DNA of 64,000 bases from Forficula auricularia (taxonomy: Eukaryota; Arthropoda; Insecta; Dermaptera; Forficulidae). Made by a program: the position numbers and the translations under genes. The DNA lies in contig JALMQS010000085.1 in the NCBI GenBank assembly GCA_024734495.1, forward strand, positions 21,109,539 through 21,173,538. The letters run 5' to 3'. Of this stretch, positions 1 to 8,893 are shown in pieces. Every line of letters starts with the position of its first letter. Position 1 is the stretch's first letter. Under the pieces are notes generated by a model, which was not told where the DNA came from, ran no database searches, and saw nothing but the letters and a program-made list of their open reading frames with translations.

Positions 1-164
1 AGATCCAAAATTTTTGATGAGAATTTTGACAATTCATTTAAGCCAAATATCGAAGGATTTAACAAAAACAAAAACAATGACAAACTTCTCACTATACTAT
101 ATCTCTTACTTTTATAATAACAAATTTATAAAGTAGCAAAGCTTAATTTCTTAAGTACCATATA

Positions 165-683
165 CACTACGATGCAAAAAAATCGAGTCACCAATAAAAA
201 CTTTATTAAATAAGAAATTATTTTTAAAATTGCTACAAATAACCATATAATTTGTTCCATTAACTCTTAAACTAACATATTCAATAAATTAATATTGTTG
301 ATAATTTTTGAATTTCATAGTAAAAGTAAGTGAAATTAAATTAAGAGATACAATTACAAATTATCCTACATTCTCAATATCACTTTAAATTTAAATAAAA
401 TTTTAATAAAAGATCAAATTCCATTTGAAATATCAGATAAAATTAATCATTTTGAATTAAGCATCATTGATAGAAAGATAAAATATACAAAATGGATATT
501 TCTCAAGTTCAAGCAGTTCAAATTGTGTGCCTAATTAATCAAGGGCTAAGTCAACAACAAGTGGCAAGTACACTTGCAATAAGCCGTTTTTCAGTAAATG
601 TATGGTTACTTGTAAAAAAATTAAAAATGATTTACTATTTAATAAAGTTTTTATTGGTGGCTCGATTTTTTTGCACCGTAGTG
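165..683 (+). mobile_element. Internally deleted Tc1-like element
   Basis: Inverted ends start CACTACGATGCAAAAAAATC at 165 and close with the complementary sequence at 683, each flanked by TA (163-164, 684-685), the target of Tc1/mariner elements. Between the ends lies only the N-terminal part of a transposase frame (492-632), so the element cannot move itself. A second left end of the same family is at 21314-21440. The family call rests on the TIR, the TA flanks and the HTH-like peptide. Confidence 0.75.
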
Positions 684-689
684 TATTAA
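492..689 (+). pseudogene. Tc1-type transposase N-terminal HTH fragment
   Basis: A 65-residue frame begins MDISQVQAVQIVCLINQGLS and continues with QQQVASTLAISRFSV, the pattern of the first helix-turn-helix of the Tc1/Pax-like DNA-binding domain (IV.L...G.S..VA..L.IS...V). After about residue 45 homology is lost and the frame runs into the right inverted terminus, where it stops. The catalytic DDE domain is absent, against about 340 residues in a normal Tc1 transposase. The start is the first ATG after the left end. If expressed, it could only bind DNA. Confidence 0.6.
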
Positions 690-724
690 GTAAATATTCT
701 TATTCTACGTTTTTTTGATCATCA

Positions 725-824
725 CCTATTACTAGTATTAGCGTTAGTGTATTTTATGTGTGGCCCAAAACAGTTCATATTTTTCCAATGTGGCCCAGGG
801 AAGCTAAAAGGTTGGACATCCCTG
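725..824. mobile_element. hAT-type right terminus
   Basis: The sequence ends ...GGTTGGACATCCCTG at 824, preceded by TGTGGCCCAGGGAAGC. Inverted, this reads CAGGGATGTCCAACC, a hAT-style terminus. No matching left end was found upstream, so it is a fragment. Confidence 0.4.
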
Positions 825-828
825 CTCT

Positions 829-1640
829 AGATCTATTGTAGAAGATGTCTTATTCAGCTTTTATTGTCTTTAAGATTTCCAGAAGATCTTCTAGTATCTA
901 GAAAATTACCTCTTCTAGAACAAGTATGCTAACAGGGTATTCTTTTATAGAGAAAGAAAAATTGTTTCATATTAAAATTAACGAATTAAAAAAAATGCAA
1001 AAGAGGGCAAAACGAAGTAAAGTTTTCATGTTGAAACGAGTGAGAAAGAGAATGTGGGGGGTGGAATCGGAGCGCAATTAGCCGTGGGGGGTGACGGGTG
1101 CTTGGGGTCTAGTTATCTCAACGGCCTCCACTTTGGTCTTAAGCAATGATGGAGAAAAATGATAAGCCCCCCGTCCCCCTCTCTTCAGCCACACTTTATC
1201 TGTTGTGTCCCCCATTCCCTTGATCCCCCGGAGCAACCACGCCCTCACAAATCTCTATTACGGCGCGATAACAAAAACGAACGCCAGCCTTTAAGACGCA
1301 GCCCTTTATCCTATTCATCCAAGAAACCAAACCACCCCCTCTTAGCCTCAAGCCAGAAACGTGACCTCATGGAATCTACAATAAATGACTAGATAATATT
1401 GTTTACTCACTAATCGATTCCACTCTCTCTCTCTCTCTCTCACTTTCATTCATATAAATTATTCCATTTAATCGACAACTTTTTTAAAAAAATAAATAAT
1501 ATGCTGATAAAAATTGATGAATCAGGTTGAAATTTTTCACAGTTGTAGAGTTGTCACCTATCATTATCATTGGTATAGTCCAGTCCCCAGTCATTTTTAT
1601 TTTAAATAGTTTTTAAAGAACTTGGTGTTGGTACTTGGTG
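829..1640. other. Unassigned, partly GC-richer stretch
   Basis: Positions 1040-1380 are clearly richer in GC than the surroundings, with no repeat copy elsewhere in the window. An open frame at 1159-1392 has no recognisable domain and biased Pro/Ser composition, so I do not call it a gene. A (CT)n microsatellite lies at 1421-1441. Single-copy status makes this a candidate for host sequence of unknown role. Confidence 0.3.
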
Positions 1641-1649
1641 AAACATTTT

Positions 1650-1912
1650 TTTAAAATTATTGGATAAAAATTCTTGGTAGGTTTCACATTAAGATATAAA
1701 AATAAAACGAATTTATTTTTGGAGAATCTTTAATCTCGATATATATATATTCAAATTCGACTTATCCAGGTCAGTTACTTCCTGTTGCTCCTGAAGATTG
1801 GTTTGTCACCGGAAATATATATATCGAGATTAAAGATTCTCCAAAAATAAATTCGTTTTATTTTTATATCTTAATGTGAAACCTACCATGTATTTTTATC
1901 CAATAATTTTTA
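1650..1912. repeat. PLE-type inverted pair with hammerhead-like core
   Basis: Two arms (about 1670-1740 and 1820-1905) are inverted copies containing AATCTTTAATCTCGATATAT and its complement, both ending at GGTAGGTTTCAC / GTGAAACCTACC. Between them on the plus strand is CTGAAGA (1791-1797), a short GGT/ACC hairpin and GAAA (1812-1815). The same terminal GTGAAACCTACC occurs in the 56.5 and 58.2 kb copies, the latter downstream of a PLE coding remnant, which supports assignment to the same PLE group. Confidence 0.5.
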
Positions 1913-1914
1913 TT

Positions 1915-2112
1915 TTACCATACATGGTCAAATATTGTAATCGTGCATGAAAAAAGTGTTTATTTTTCCTTCTTTTTTTCAAAATATCTCAAAAACGGCT
2001 GAAACTATTTTGATTAAAAAAATTGAGCTAAACCAAGGCATTTTGCTCTACAAAAAAGCTCGAATAAGTGAACATCGAAAAAATTATATTTTTCGAGATA
2101 ATAATTGTTGTA
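1915..2112 (+). mobile_element. Helentron-like family X, 5' fragment
   Basis: Starts with a variant of the family X 5' end (ACCATACATGGTCAAATATT) and continues collinearly with the copies at 10571, 23391 and 27380 (CAAAATATCTCAAAAACGGC, then the AAAAATTATATTTTTCGAGA block). It breaks off after the ATAATAATTGT block. No coding content; apparent frames here are chance. Confidence 0.5.
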
Positions 2113-2169
2113 GTAGCCTTCTAAATTTTATTTCTCATGAACCATTAGTAGGTTTTAAAATAATAATTA

Positions 2170-2316
2170 TAAATTATATGAGAATTTATATAAGGACAAT
2201 TTTATCAAAGATCTTAGTAATATATAATATGTCGGAAGGATTGACATATGTATAATAAATAAATAATAAGATCTTTGATAAAATTGTTCTTATATAAATT
2301 CTCATATAATTTAAAT
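2170..2316. repeat. Short inverted repeat
   Basis: About 45-bp arms at 2176-2220 and 2265-2310 are complementary (ATATGAGAATTTATATAAGG at the left arm; the complement at the right) around a ~45-bp loop. AT-rich hairpin, class unknown. Confidence 0.5.
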
Positions 2317-2512
2317 ACAGGTATGAAACCCGGAAGTTGTTCTTTTTTTGAAAAAAATTTTCCGTTCACTTTTCCAAAAAAAATAAGACACTCAAATTTT
2401 CATATTAATAATTTAAATTTCTTAATTTTAATAAATTTTATTTGTCATGAATTATAAGTGGGTTTTAAAATTCACCAATACACGCGTTTGTCGCGCAAGT
2501 CGATTATTATTA

Positions 2513-3179
2513 TTTTTTTTATGAAAATGATGAGAGAAGGAGTTACACCAAAAGGTGCAGCCTCTAAAGGCCTGGGTTGGCCCCTCCATCGTGAAAGAAG
2601 AAGGAAGAATTTTATGGGCTGGGCGGGGGTCGAAGGTATTTCTAGATACGGGTCTTAAATAGCTGAAGGTTATAAGTCGGGGGAAAGATGGTGGCAGGGA
2701 GCGAGTTCCAGTCTCTGGAGGTCATAGGGATAAAAGAGTTGGCGAAAGCGCTTGTTCGACTTTTATCCAATTTGACAGCGAAGGGGTGCTGAGCGTTCGA
2801 AAACCGCGTGTTTCTCGCAAGAGGGCTTTAGGGGGGATAATTGATTTCAGCTCGACTGAACAGACACCGTGATATCTGTAGTACAGGGAAAGGGCAGAAA
2901 CGGTTTTTCGGGAGTCGAGTGAGTTGGTTAGAGCCGGGTCTCCTATTAGTTTAATTGCTCGCTTCTGAATTGCATCCAGTGTAGCAAGAGAATGCTTGGA
3001 GGCACCCCTCCACAGATGAGAGCCATATTCGAGACAGGGACGAATTTGAGCTTTATACAGTATAAGAAGTTGACTGGGAGTATAACAGCGTCTAGACCTA
3101 AATAGGAGACCAAGATTGCGCGCTGCAGCTTTAGTAGTGGTTGAGATATGGTCGTTCCATGAAAGGTCAGACCCTAGAG
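2513..3179 (-). mobile_element. LINE-A copy 1, 3' part
   Basis: Minus-strand non-LTR element whose 3' end is an A-run (T8 at 2513-2520 on the plus strand). The 3' UTR and coding tail match copy 2 at 41925-42583. The coding frame is interrupted at 3179 by the hAT-type insertion 3180-5717 and resumes at 5718-5800. The terminal ~80 bases match the 3' tail of SINE-1. Confidence 0.75.
2722..3179 (-). pseudogene. LINE-A reverse transcriptase C-terminal region
   Basis: The frame shows the post-RT region of jockey/I-type LINE polymerases: L..DLSWNDHI, then YKAQIRPCLEYGSHLWRG and LDAIQKRAIKLI, followed by a tail with SVELKSIIPP. The YADD catalytic core is not present, so the copy is strongly 5'-truncated. 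The first residues of the frame as read from an ATG at 3192 are artefactual, being the inverted terminus of the inserted hAT-type element. True coding sequence continues in frame beyond 5718 (…FRDKISMLGVTLG joined to SDLSW) once the insertion and one target copy are disregarded. Confidence 0.75.
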
Positions 3180-3802
3180 CAGTGATTCTCAACTACTGTG
3201 CCGCGAAATTCTTTAAGTGTGCCGTCAAATGTTAGAAATCCAAACAATAAAAATTATAGGATGTAGGTACTTTTATCTAATGAGTTATTAGTTTTTCCAG
3301 TTCAGCCATTCAGATCACATAATTTAATGTAAAGCTAAATAAATAAAAAAATCTCTCACATCGCGCCGTAAATGATAGATCGGACGTGTTGGATTTGAAT
3401 ATATGCTATGACGGAATTGTGAATGGATTGAAATTGATCAATGAATGAATCAGTTGTAAATAATGGAATTTCGCTATCTCTGGATTTGTATATTGTATTG
3501 TATATGTTAAAAAAAATTTGTATATTTGTATAGATATGTAAGGTTTGTAATAAGTGAATTGATCAATGAACGAATGAAGTATAGATGTAAATTTGATATA
3601 TATTTGTATGAATTGTGAATGTATGTTGTATATTTGTGTATAAAAAAAAAAAAAAAAATTTGAATAAGTAAATTGATCAATGAACGAATAAGGTGTGAAT
3701 TGTGGAATTGTTGCTAATTGTACATTTTGTATATTGGGTGATATGAACCAACCATATTATTTGAGAATATGTTTATATAATTGAAAAGTTTTTGTTTTGC
3801 CG

Positions 3803-3950
3803 AGAGTAGCAGAGTTGTTGATTCACAAAGAGAAACAAAGAGGTTGTCCTCTGCTTGATGCAAATAAACATACTCATCTTGATATATATGTGTGTATGTT
3901 TATTTGCATCAAGCAGAGTACAACCTCTTTGTTTCTCTTTGTGAATATGT
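3803..3950. repeat. Hairpin inside the hAT-type element
   Basis: Arms of about 50 bp (near 3824-3875 and 3898-3945) share CAAAGAGAAACAAAGAGGTT and GCTTGATGCAAATAAACATA in inverted order. The TTGATGCAAATAAACATA motif recurs at about 47913. CGAGAGTAGCAGA next to it reappears inverted near 4760. Confidence 0.6.
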
Positions 3951-4039
3951 TAATAAATAATCCCAGTACGCACTCTTGTGCGCATTTGTCATGGAAGGGG
4001 TTTGGTCTATATATATTAGATTCAAAAGCCATTTAGCCA

Positions 4040-4440
4040 TCTAATTAAGAAAAGAAGGGAAAAAAATTTGTTTTTCTATGCCTTTGTTAAAAATGAAGAA
4101 AGTTTTTGAACACTACTGTGGAGAGAAGAAGGAAACATTTTATTTGTTTCATTCATTGACCCTTTGAAGTGAGTAAATGATATATTTTTTTTCTATTGAT
4201 AATCTGGATGTTTGCATTGTATTTATAATTGTATTGTTTTATTGTTGAAATGTATGATGACCAACCCCATTTTTATAATTTTGTCATATTGGTTTATAGA
4301 CCCTGAAGAAGGAGGGAAAAATCCTCCGAAACGTCGGTTTTGAAAGGAAAGGAGGAAGGATTCCAATAAATTACACCTTATTTTATATGTGTTAATTTTT
4401 TCTTTCCTCACTACCTCTGGGCTGCCTTCCATTACATTCA
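4040..4440 (+). mobile_element. PLE-type 3' end with hammerhead-like core
   Basis: CCCTGAAGA ends at 4309 and is followed by A, then a perfect 5-bp stem GGAGG (4311-4315) / CCTCC (4323-4327) and GAAAC (4328-4332) GTC. This is the same arrangement as the motifs at 10497, 22634 and 45072. A ~110-bp tail follows. No coding sequence was recognised upstream. Confidence 0.5.
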
Positions 4441-4611
4441 ATTAAAATTTCTACCAGTCCGTCTCTCTCCAGAGAAAATTTCGTTGCAACTAAATAAATA
4501 AGCCTTAAAAATATATACATTTTATATATATTGGCTTAGATTTTTTTAAAAAACGACATTGTATGCGCGCTTAGGGGTTGGGTCGATTTAGCTGCACGTG
4601 AGTCTAGTTCA

Positions 4612-4750
4612 GTTTGAAGGAGACTATAAAGAGTGTGTTTCTGTTGGAATTATAAATTTTATTTATTTATAACGGAACTATAGTTTCGTTATAAATAAAT
4701 AAAATTTATAATTCCAGCAGAAAACACACTCTTTTATTGTCTCCTTCAAT
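4612..4750. repeat. Hairpin, ~60-bp arms
   Basis: AAGGAGACTATAAAGAGTGT at the left arm and its near complement at the right arm (4733-4750) enclose GTTATAAATAAATAAAATTT and its complement. Arms differ by only a few bases. Lies within the hAT-type element. Confidence 0.65.
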
Positions 4751-4867
4751 ATATAAAAATTCTGCTACTCTCGGCAAAAAAACTTTCAATCTAGTTCAGT
4801 TTGTTATTTACATGGTAAGTATATATTATTTTATTTTACATTGAAAATTATATCATAAACTATTTTA

Positions 4868-5602
4868 CACAGTAAATTTTAATTTTCCTCATTAATATAT
4901 CAAAGAATAATTGATACGTCAACGAGAATTATTTTGACCGCGCTAATTTGAAAAAGATATTTTTATCTCGCGAGACTACTGCGGATTACGCTATTGGAGT
5001 CTGCGGAGTATTAAGTCTGGACCAAGAGAGAAAAAGATGTGATCCACTTAGCTACAATCCAACGTCATTTCGCGTATATTATTTTCGCTCAATATTTGAC
5101 AAAAATTCCCTACATTAGATTCGCGATTGAATCAAATGTAGAAAATATTCGATTAATTAATGGCAAGCATCTAACATACATGATAATAGACCGAGCGCTC
5201 TGGACTGGGAGATCGAATATATAACATCTGAGATTTCAAATTCACTTGGTGATCCATCCGAATGTCTAGCGGGCTATACGCGAAATGACGTTGGATTGTA
5301 GCTAAGTGGATCACATCTTTTTCTCTCTTGGTCCAGACTTAATACTCCGCAGACTCCAATAGCGTAATCCGCAGTAGTCTCGCGAGATAAAAATATCTTT
5401 TTCAAATCAGCGCGGTCAAAATAATTCTCGTTGACGCATCAATCATTCCTTGATATATTAATGAGGAAAATTAAAATTTATTTAAAATCATTATTTCAAG
5501 TTAGAAATATATAAGTTCAAATATTATTTTCACTCAATATTTGACAAAAATTCCCTACATTAGATTCGCGATTGAATCAAATGTAGAAAACATTCTGTTA
5601 TT
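4868..5602. repeat. Foldback element FB-1, copy 1
   Basis: Arms of roughly 200 bp (about 4868-5076 and 5276-5486) are near-perfect inverted copies; the arm includes CTCGCGAGACTACTGCGGAT and GGACCAAGAGAGAAAAAGAT. The loop and right flank carry a smaller inverted motif, CATTAGATTCGCGATTGAAT. Related copies are at 28109-28625 and 41740-42830. Short frames over the arms are by-products of the repeat. Confidence 0.75.
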
Positions 5603-5717
5603 TTACACAGTGTATTATAGGTGAGTAAAATTCTTTTAAGCTTATATTGTTAGTGTGCCGCCAAATTTTGAAATTGTTAAAAGTGAGCCGCAACAATAAA
5701 AAGGTTGAGAATCACTG

Positions 5718-5800
5718 CCCTAGAGTTACGCCTAGCATTGAAATTTTATCCCTGAATTCTAGTGAGTTTGAGTCGAATGATATGTTTGGGAGGTTTCTGT
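5718..5800 (-). pseudogene. LINE-A reverse transcriptase, portion upstream of the hAT insertion
   Basis: In the minus frame this reads ...RNLPNISFDSNSLEF then RDKISMLGVTLG, which joins directly to the frame that ends at 3179. It fits the segment between the RT palm and the conserved LSW..HI region. The left edge of the LINE copy is not clear because a repeated segment begins at 5788. Confidence 0.65.
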
Positions 5801-6075
5801 AGACGCGCCTTTTGACTATAGATATTGATAGATAGATAATATAAGAATAAATAAATCAATAAATAATATTAGATAAATAAAAAGGGTATAATAAAATAAA
5901 ATAATTTTCGAGGCAGAATGGGAAGTGAACATCTCAGCAACTCAAGAGCATCTCTTCTACTGATTGAAATGCTTTATTGACAGATACCTCACTTTCTTTC
6001 TACTGCTACTGTTGCTACTACTATTATCCTGTCTGCAAGGTAGTCAGTCAGGGTGCGGGGTGGTTTCCTTCTTAT
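5788..6075. repeat. 288-bp direct repeat, copy 1
   Basis: Nearly identical to 6722-7010, from TTTGGGAGGTTTCTGTAGAC through the (GATA) stretch to GTGCGGGGTGGTTTCCTTCT. The first ~20-40 bp also encode part of LINE-A on the minus strand. The two copies diverge beyond the right boundary, so this is a dispersed or tandem duplication, not an LTR pair with recognisable ends. Confidence 0.8.
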
Positions 6076-6540
6076 ATGTTATTTGATTTAAATGTCTAAA
6101 AGAAACTGAAATTAAACAACCAGTTCTGTTCAAAACCAAATTAGAGAGTTGTCATTTACCACAAAGTTCCTGTGTGTCATTTCCTCTTATTGATCTTACG
6201 TGGGTGGTCATCTCTCACAATTTCAGCTTACGGTGGAATTCTATAGCTGGCTGCTAGATTCTCGGACCAACAATTCGCAAGTACTAACATTTGGCAAGGC
6301 AAACTCATACCTACCTATCTGTCTGTTGATCCCTACCTGTGTATGAGGTTCAAATTCAAAAGCACCCCCGATCAACAGACTATTTTCCATCTTAAATAAG
6401 GGACAGGTAGTAAGGTTTTTGTAACTCTGACTGTCATCCGGTACTCTTGTCAGTTCCGGGATACCTACTGTGCTTTCGGGTACAGGAGTGGTTCGGATAT
6501 TGTTGAGACCAGGTTGGCACGGAAGGGTTGCGAAATACTA
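6076..6540. other. Unassigned stretch
   Basis: Mixed-composition sequence between the two direct repeats. I see no open frame with recognisable domains, no terminal repeats and no second copy in the window. Confidence 0.3.
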
Positions 6541-6595
6541 CAATATATATATATATATATATATAAACAATTTTTGCTCTTTTAATAAGAGTAGA
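6541..6595 (-). mobile_element. Helitron 5' end fragment
   Basis: The complement of the Helitron 5' terminus (TCTACTCTTATTAAA on the minus strand, one base changed internally) ends at 6595 next to a (TA)n run. The adjacent T/A context fits insertion between A and T. The rest of the element is missing. Confidence 0.6.
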
Positions 6596-6602
6596 TATAT
6601 AC

Positions 6603-6721
6603 CCCTACTATGTGGTATATAAGGCATCCTTGGAAAGGGTCCAGCATCAATTTTTGAGAATGGTTAATTATAAACTAGGCATAAGTATAGATAATTTGAA
6701 TTATGACTATCTAATTTCAGT
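6603..6721 (+). pseudogene. LINE-B reverse transcriptase C-terminal scrap
   Basis: About 40 residues are readable: PYYVVYKASLERVQHQFLR then MVNYKLGI and YDYLIS. LE.VQ..FLR...YKLG is typical of the region after the RT domain in jockey/RTE-like LINEs. It is cut on the left by a Helitron end and on the right by the 288-bp repeat. Confidence 0.6.
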
Positions 6722-7010
6722 TTGGGAGGTTTCTGTAGACACGTCTTTTGAGTATAGATATGGATAGATAGATAATATAAGAATAAATAAATCAATAAAT
6801 AATATTAGATAAATAAAAAGGGTATAATAAAATAAAATAATTTTCGAGGCAGAATGGGAAGTGAACATCTCAGCAACTCAAGAGCATCTCTTCTACTGAT
6901 TGAAATGCTTTATTGACAGATACCTCACTTTCTTTCTACTGCTACTGTTGCTACTACTATTATCCTGTCTGCAAGGTAGTCAGTCAGGGTGCGGGGTGGT
7001 TTCCTTCTTA
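6722..7010. repeat. 288-bp direct repeat, copy 2
   Basis: Second copy of 5788-6075 with a few substitutions (for example ACACGTCTTTTGAGTAT against ACGCGCCTTTTGACTAT). Confidence 0.8.
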
Positions 7011-7109
7011 TGGTATTCTTTCCGCGAACCACCCCCCGCATCCTCCCCCTCACGCCCTCAGGGGTATATTCTTTGAAATCTTTTCATTTACTTTATCTAA
7101 TATATATAC

Positions 7110-7143
<34 letters not shown>

Positions 7144-7431
7144 ATATAGGTATATATCCTTTTTTTCCTTTCAAAAATCTTTTTTTGCTTATTTCCCATA
7201 AAAATTCCAATCGAAAATAAAAAAAACTTTACTTTTAGGAAAATAAAATAAAAATAAAAAAATTGCCAGGAAAAGTAACTAGAGTTTATCTCCAAATGAA
7301 AAAGTTCTTTTTCTCTGATTGAAGATAAACGTATAAGGGGCAATTGATCTTTTTGACTGTATGTCCCGGGAGAGAGAGCGAGAGAAAACTCTTCTTCTGG
7401 GACCCTACTACTACTACTAATACTAGTACTG

Positions 7432-7465
<34 letters not shown>

Positions 7466-7480
7466 ATCCACTGAATCTAT
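7011..7480. repeat. Microsatellite-rich stretch
   Basis: Contains (TA)n at about 7098-7148 and a TAC/TGC trinucleotide run at about 7390-7463. Poly-Ser and poly-Ala frames on the minus strand come only from these repeats. No gene seen. Confidence 0.7.
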
Positions 7481-7481
7481 T

Positions 7482-7568
7482 TAAGGTTGTGTGACGTGCC
7501 ACAGGTATTGATTCTACCTTCTCTCTCACTTGCTGGCCAAGTCTGAAATTCATTCAAGCCCTTTTACT

Positions 7569-7600
<32 letters not shown>

Positions 7601-7752
7601 TACCTATATAGACAATTCTTTTAAAAAAAACGGCTTTTATTATCAAATCACTGGCTGTTTTTTTTTGTTAAATATTATTCTTTCTCAATTTTCCATATTA
7701 TACCGAATGTCGGGTTTTTTTTCCTTCAATAAATTACGTTAGACAGTAAAGT
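7482..7752. repeat. ~270-bp direct repeat, copy 1
   Basis: From TTGTGTGACGTGCCACAGGT through a (CA)n run at 7568-7597 to TTAGACAGTAAAG. A second copy lies at 8617-8893 with a shorter (CA)n and small indels. There is no TG...CA terminal dinucleotide pair, so I do not call LTRs. Confidence 0.8.
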
Positions 7753-7756
7753 AGTC

Positions 7757-8085
7757 GGCCTCCCTGGTGTAATGGTCAGCATATCTGGCTGGCAGCCCGG
7801 AGGTCTCGGGTTCGATTCCCGGCTATACCCAGTCATTTTTTCTGTAAGTATAGGGTCTGGAAAAAAAATTAAGTTGGAGATAAATTTAAAAAACCTAATT
7901 TATCGATCGGAGAATTTACCACTGCTCGAAGCCCCTAAAAACTTTGTAAAATTTGGATATTGGATTGTATCTAACTTTCTGAGATTTGGCTCGTGATCCC
8001 GGCTTCTTTCCTTCTACTCTGTTCTTTTCACGATGGAGGGGCCAGCCCATACAGGCCTTTAGGGCATAGACATTCTAGTGTATTT
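7757..8085 (+). mobile_element. SINE-1, tRNA-derived head with LINE-A-like tail
   Basis: The head has an A box (TGGTGTAATGG, 7765-7775) and a perfect B box (GGTTCGATTCC, 7809-7819) in a tRNA-Glu-like context (ATATCTGGCT), but the acceptor arms do not pair, so it is not a functional tRNA gene. A unique body follows, then a tail at 8023-8085 with CACGATGGAGGGGCC and AGGCCTTTAG. The tail matches the 3' end of LINE-A. A second copy of body and tail is at 24222-24475 (minus). Confidence 0.75.
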
Positions 8086-8264
8086 TTTGAGTTCATCAAT
8101 TAAATTGTCAAATTAATATTTGTGGAATTTAAAACTCGATTTTTAATCAATTAAATTCCCAACTTTTAATATATAATAATAATTATAATGATCTTATTGT
8201 GGGATATGAAATTAAAAAACCAATTATTTATTAAAAGTAAATTGAATAAAAGTGTAATTATACA
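8086..8264. other. AT-rich unassigned stretch
   Basis: Low-complexity AT sequence. It includes AATTAAAAAACCAATTATTT-type Helitron interior matter, but no boundaries are visible. Confidence 0.3.
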
Positions 8265-8452
8265 TTTTTATCGAGACAACCACCTGTGAATAATTGTTTC
8301 AATTAACAAAAAACCCATCAAAAACAACTTGGCCGAAGATGAGACCGTGACAGATCGAATGTCCAATACAAAACCCTCCTAACCCGTGAATTTCATCCGA
8401 ATCGTTAGAGCCGTTTTCGAGAACCGGACCGGATATATATGTAATATAATAA
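8265..8452 (-). mobile_element. Degenerate Helitron 5' part
   Basis: On the minus strand this has the Helitron interior blocks seen after each 5' end: AACGGCTC.A.CGATT.GGATGAAA and GATCTGTCACGGTCTCATCT. The outer end near 8452 (ATCTTATTATATTA) is a weak match to the usual TCTACTCTTATTA start. Confidence 0.5.
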
Positions 8453-8616
8453 GATTAAATCCCTATTAGTTGAGTTTAATTTATAAAAGAAAAATTCTAC
8501 AATTATTAAATTATATGGTAGTAAAGTGATAGTGTGACGTCACAATACAGGGGGGACACAATGAAAATGTGACACTAGGGTGGTTCTAATTTTGGGTATT
8601 TTTGAATTTTTACATT

Positions 8617-8893
8617 GTGTGACGTGCCACAAGTATTGATTCTACCTTCTCTCTCACTTGCTGGCCAAGTATGAAATTCATTCAAGCCCTTTTACTCACA
8701 CACACACACACACATAGACATACCTATATAGACAATTCTTTAAAAAAAAACGGCTTTTATTATCAAATCACTGGCTGTTTTTTTATCTTTTTTTTTGTTA
8801 AATATTATTCCTTCTCAATTTTCTATATTATACCGAATGTCGGTTTTTTTTTTTGCTTTAGGGGCCGTCAATAAATTACTTTAGACAGTAAAG
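8617..8893. repeat. ~270-bp direct repeat, copy 2
   Basis: See 7482-7752. It differs by a shorter (CA)n (8695-8716), a GCTTTAGGGGCCG insertion near 8854 and scattered substitutions. Confidence 0.8.

Larger units (their letters stand above)
3180..5717. mobile_element. 2.54-kb hAT-type non-autonomous element
   Basis: Ends are CAGTGATTCTCAAC at 3180 and GTTGAGAATCACTG at 5717. Both are flanked by the 8-bp direct repeat CCCTAGAG (3172-3179 and 5718-5725), as expected for a hAT insertion. The GTGCCGC... subterminal sequence also recurs at both ends. No transposase frame is visible; the interior is filled with hairpins at 3803-3950, 4612-4750 and 4868-5602 and a PLE 3' end around 4303. It interrupts LINE-A and is therefore younger. 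Confidence 0.85.

Noticed and set aside
1159..1392. 77-residue frame in the GC-richer stretch
   Set aside because: No domain, low-complexity start, no splice or start context; kept only as unassigned sequence.
2722..3192. Start codon at 3192 for the LINE-A frame
   Set aside because: The ATG and the next few codons are the inverted terminus of the hAT-type element, not LINE sequence.
7050..7553. 167-residue minus-strand frame with a poly-Ser run
   Set aside because: Made of a trinucleotide microsatellite and AT repeats; no domain.
7759..7832. Functional tRNA gene
   Set aside because: Internal promoter boxes are good, but the acceptor stem does not pair and the sequence continues into a repeated SINE body and LINE-like tail.
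7482..8893. Solo LTR-retrotransposon with ~270-bp LTRs
   Set aside because: The repeats lack TG...CA ends, there is no primer-binding site or polypurine tract, and the interval holds a SINE and a Helitron piece but no gag/pol.
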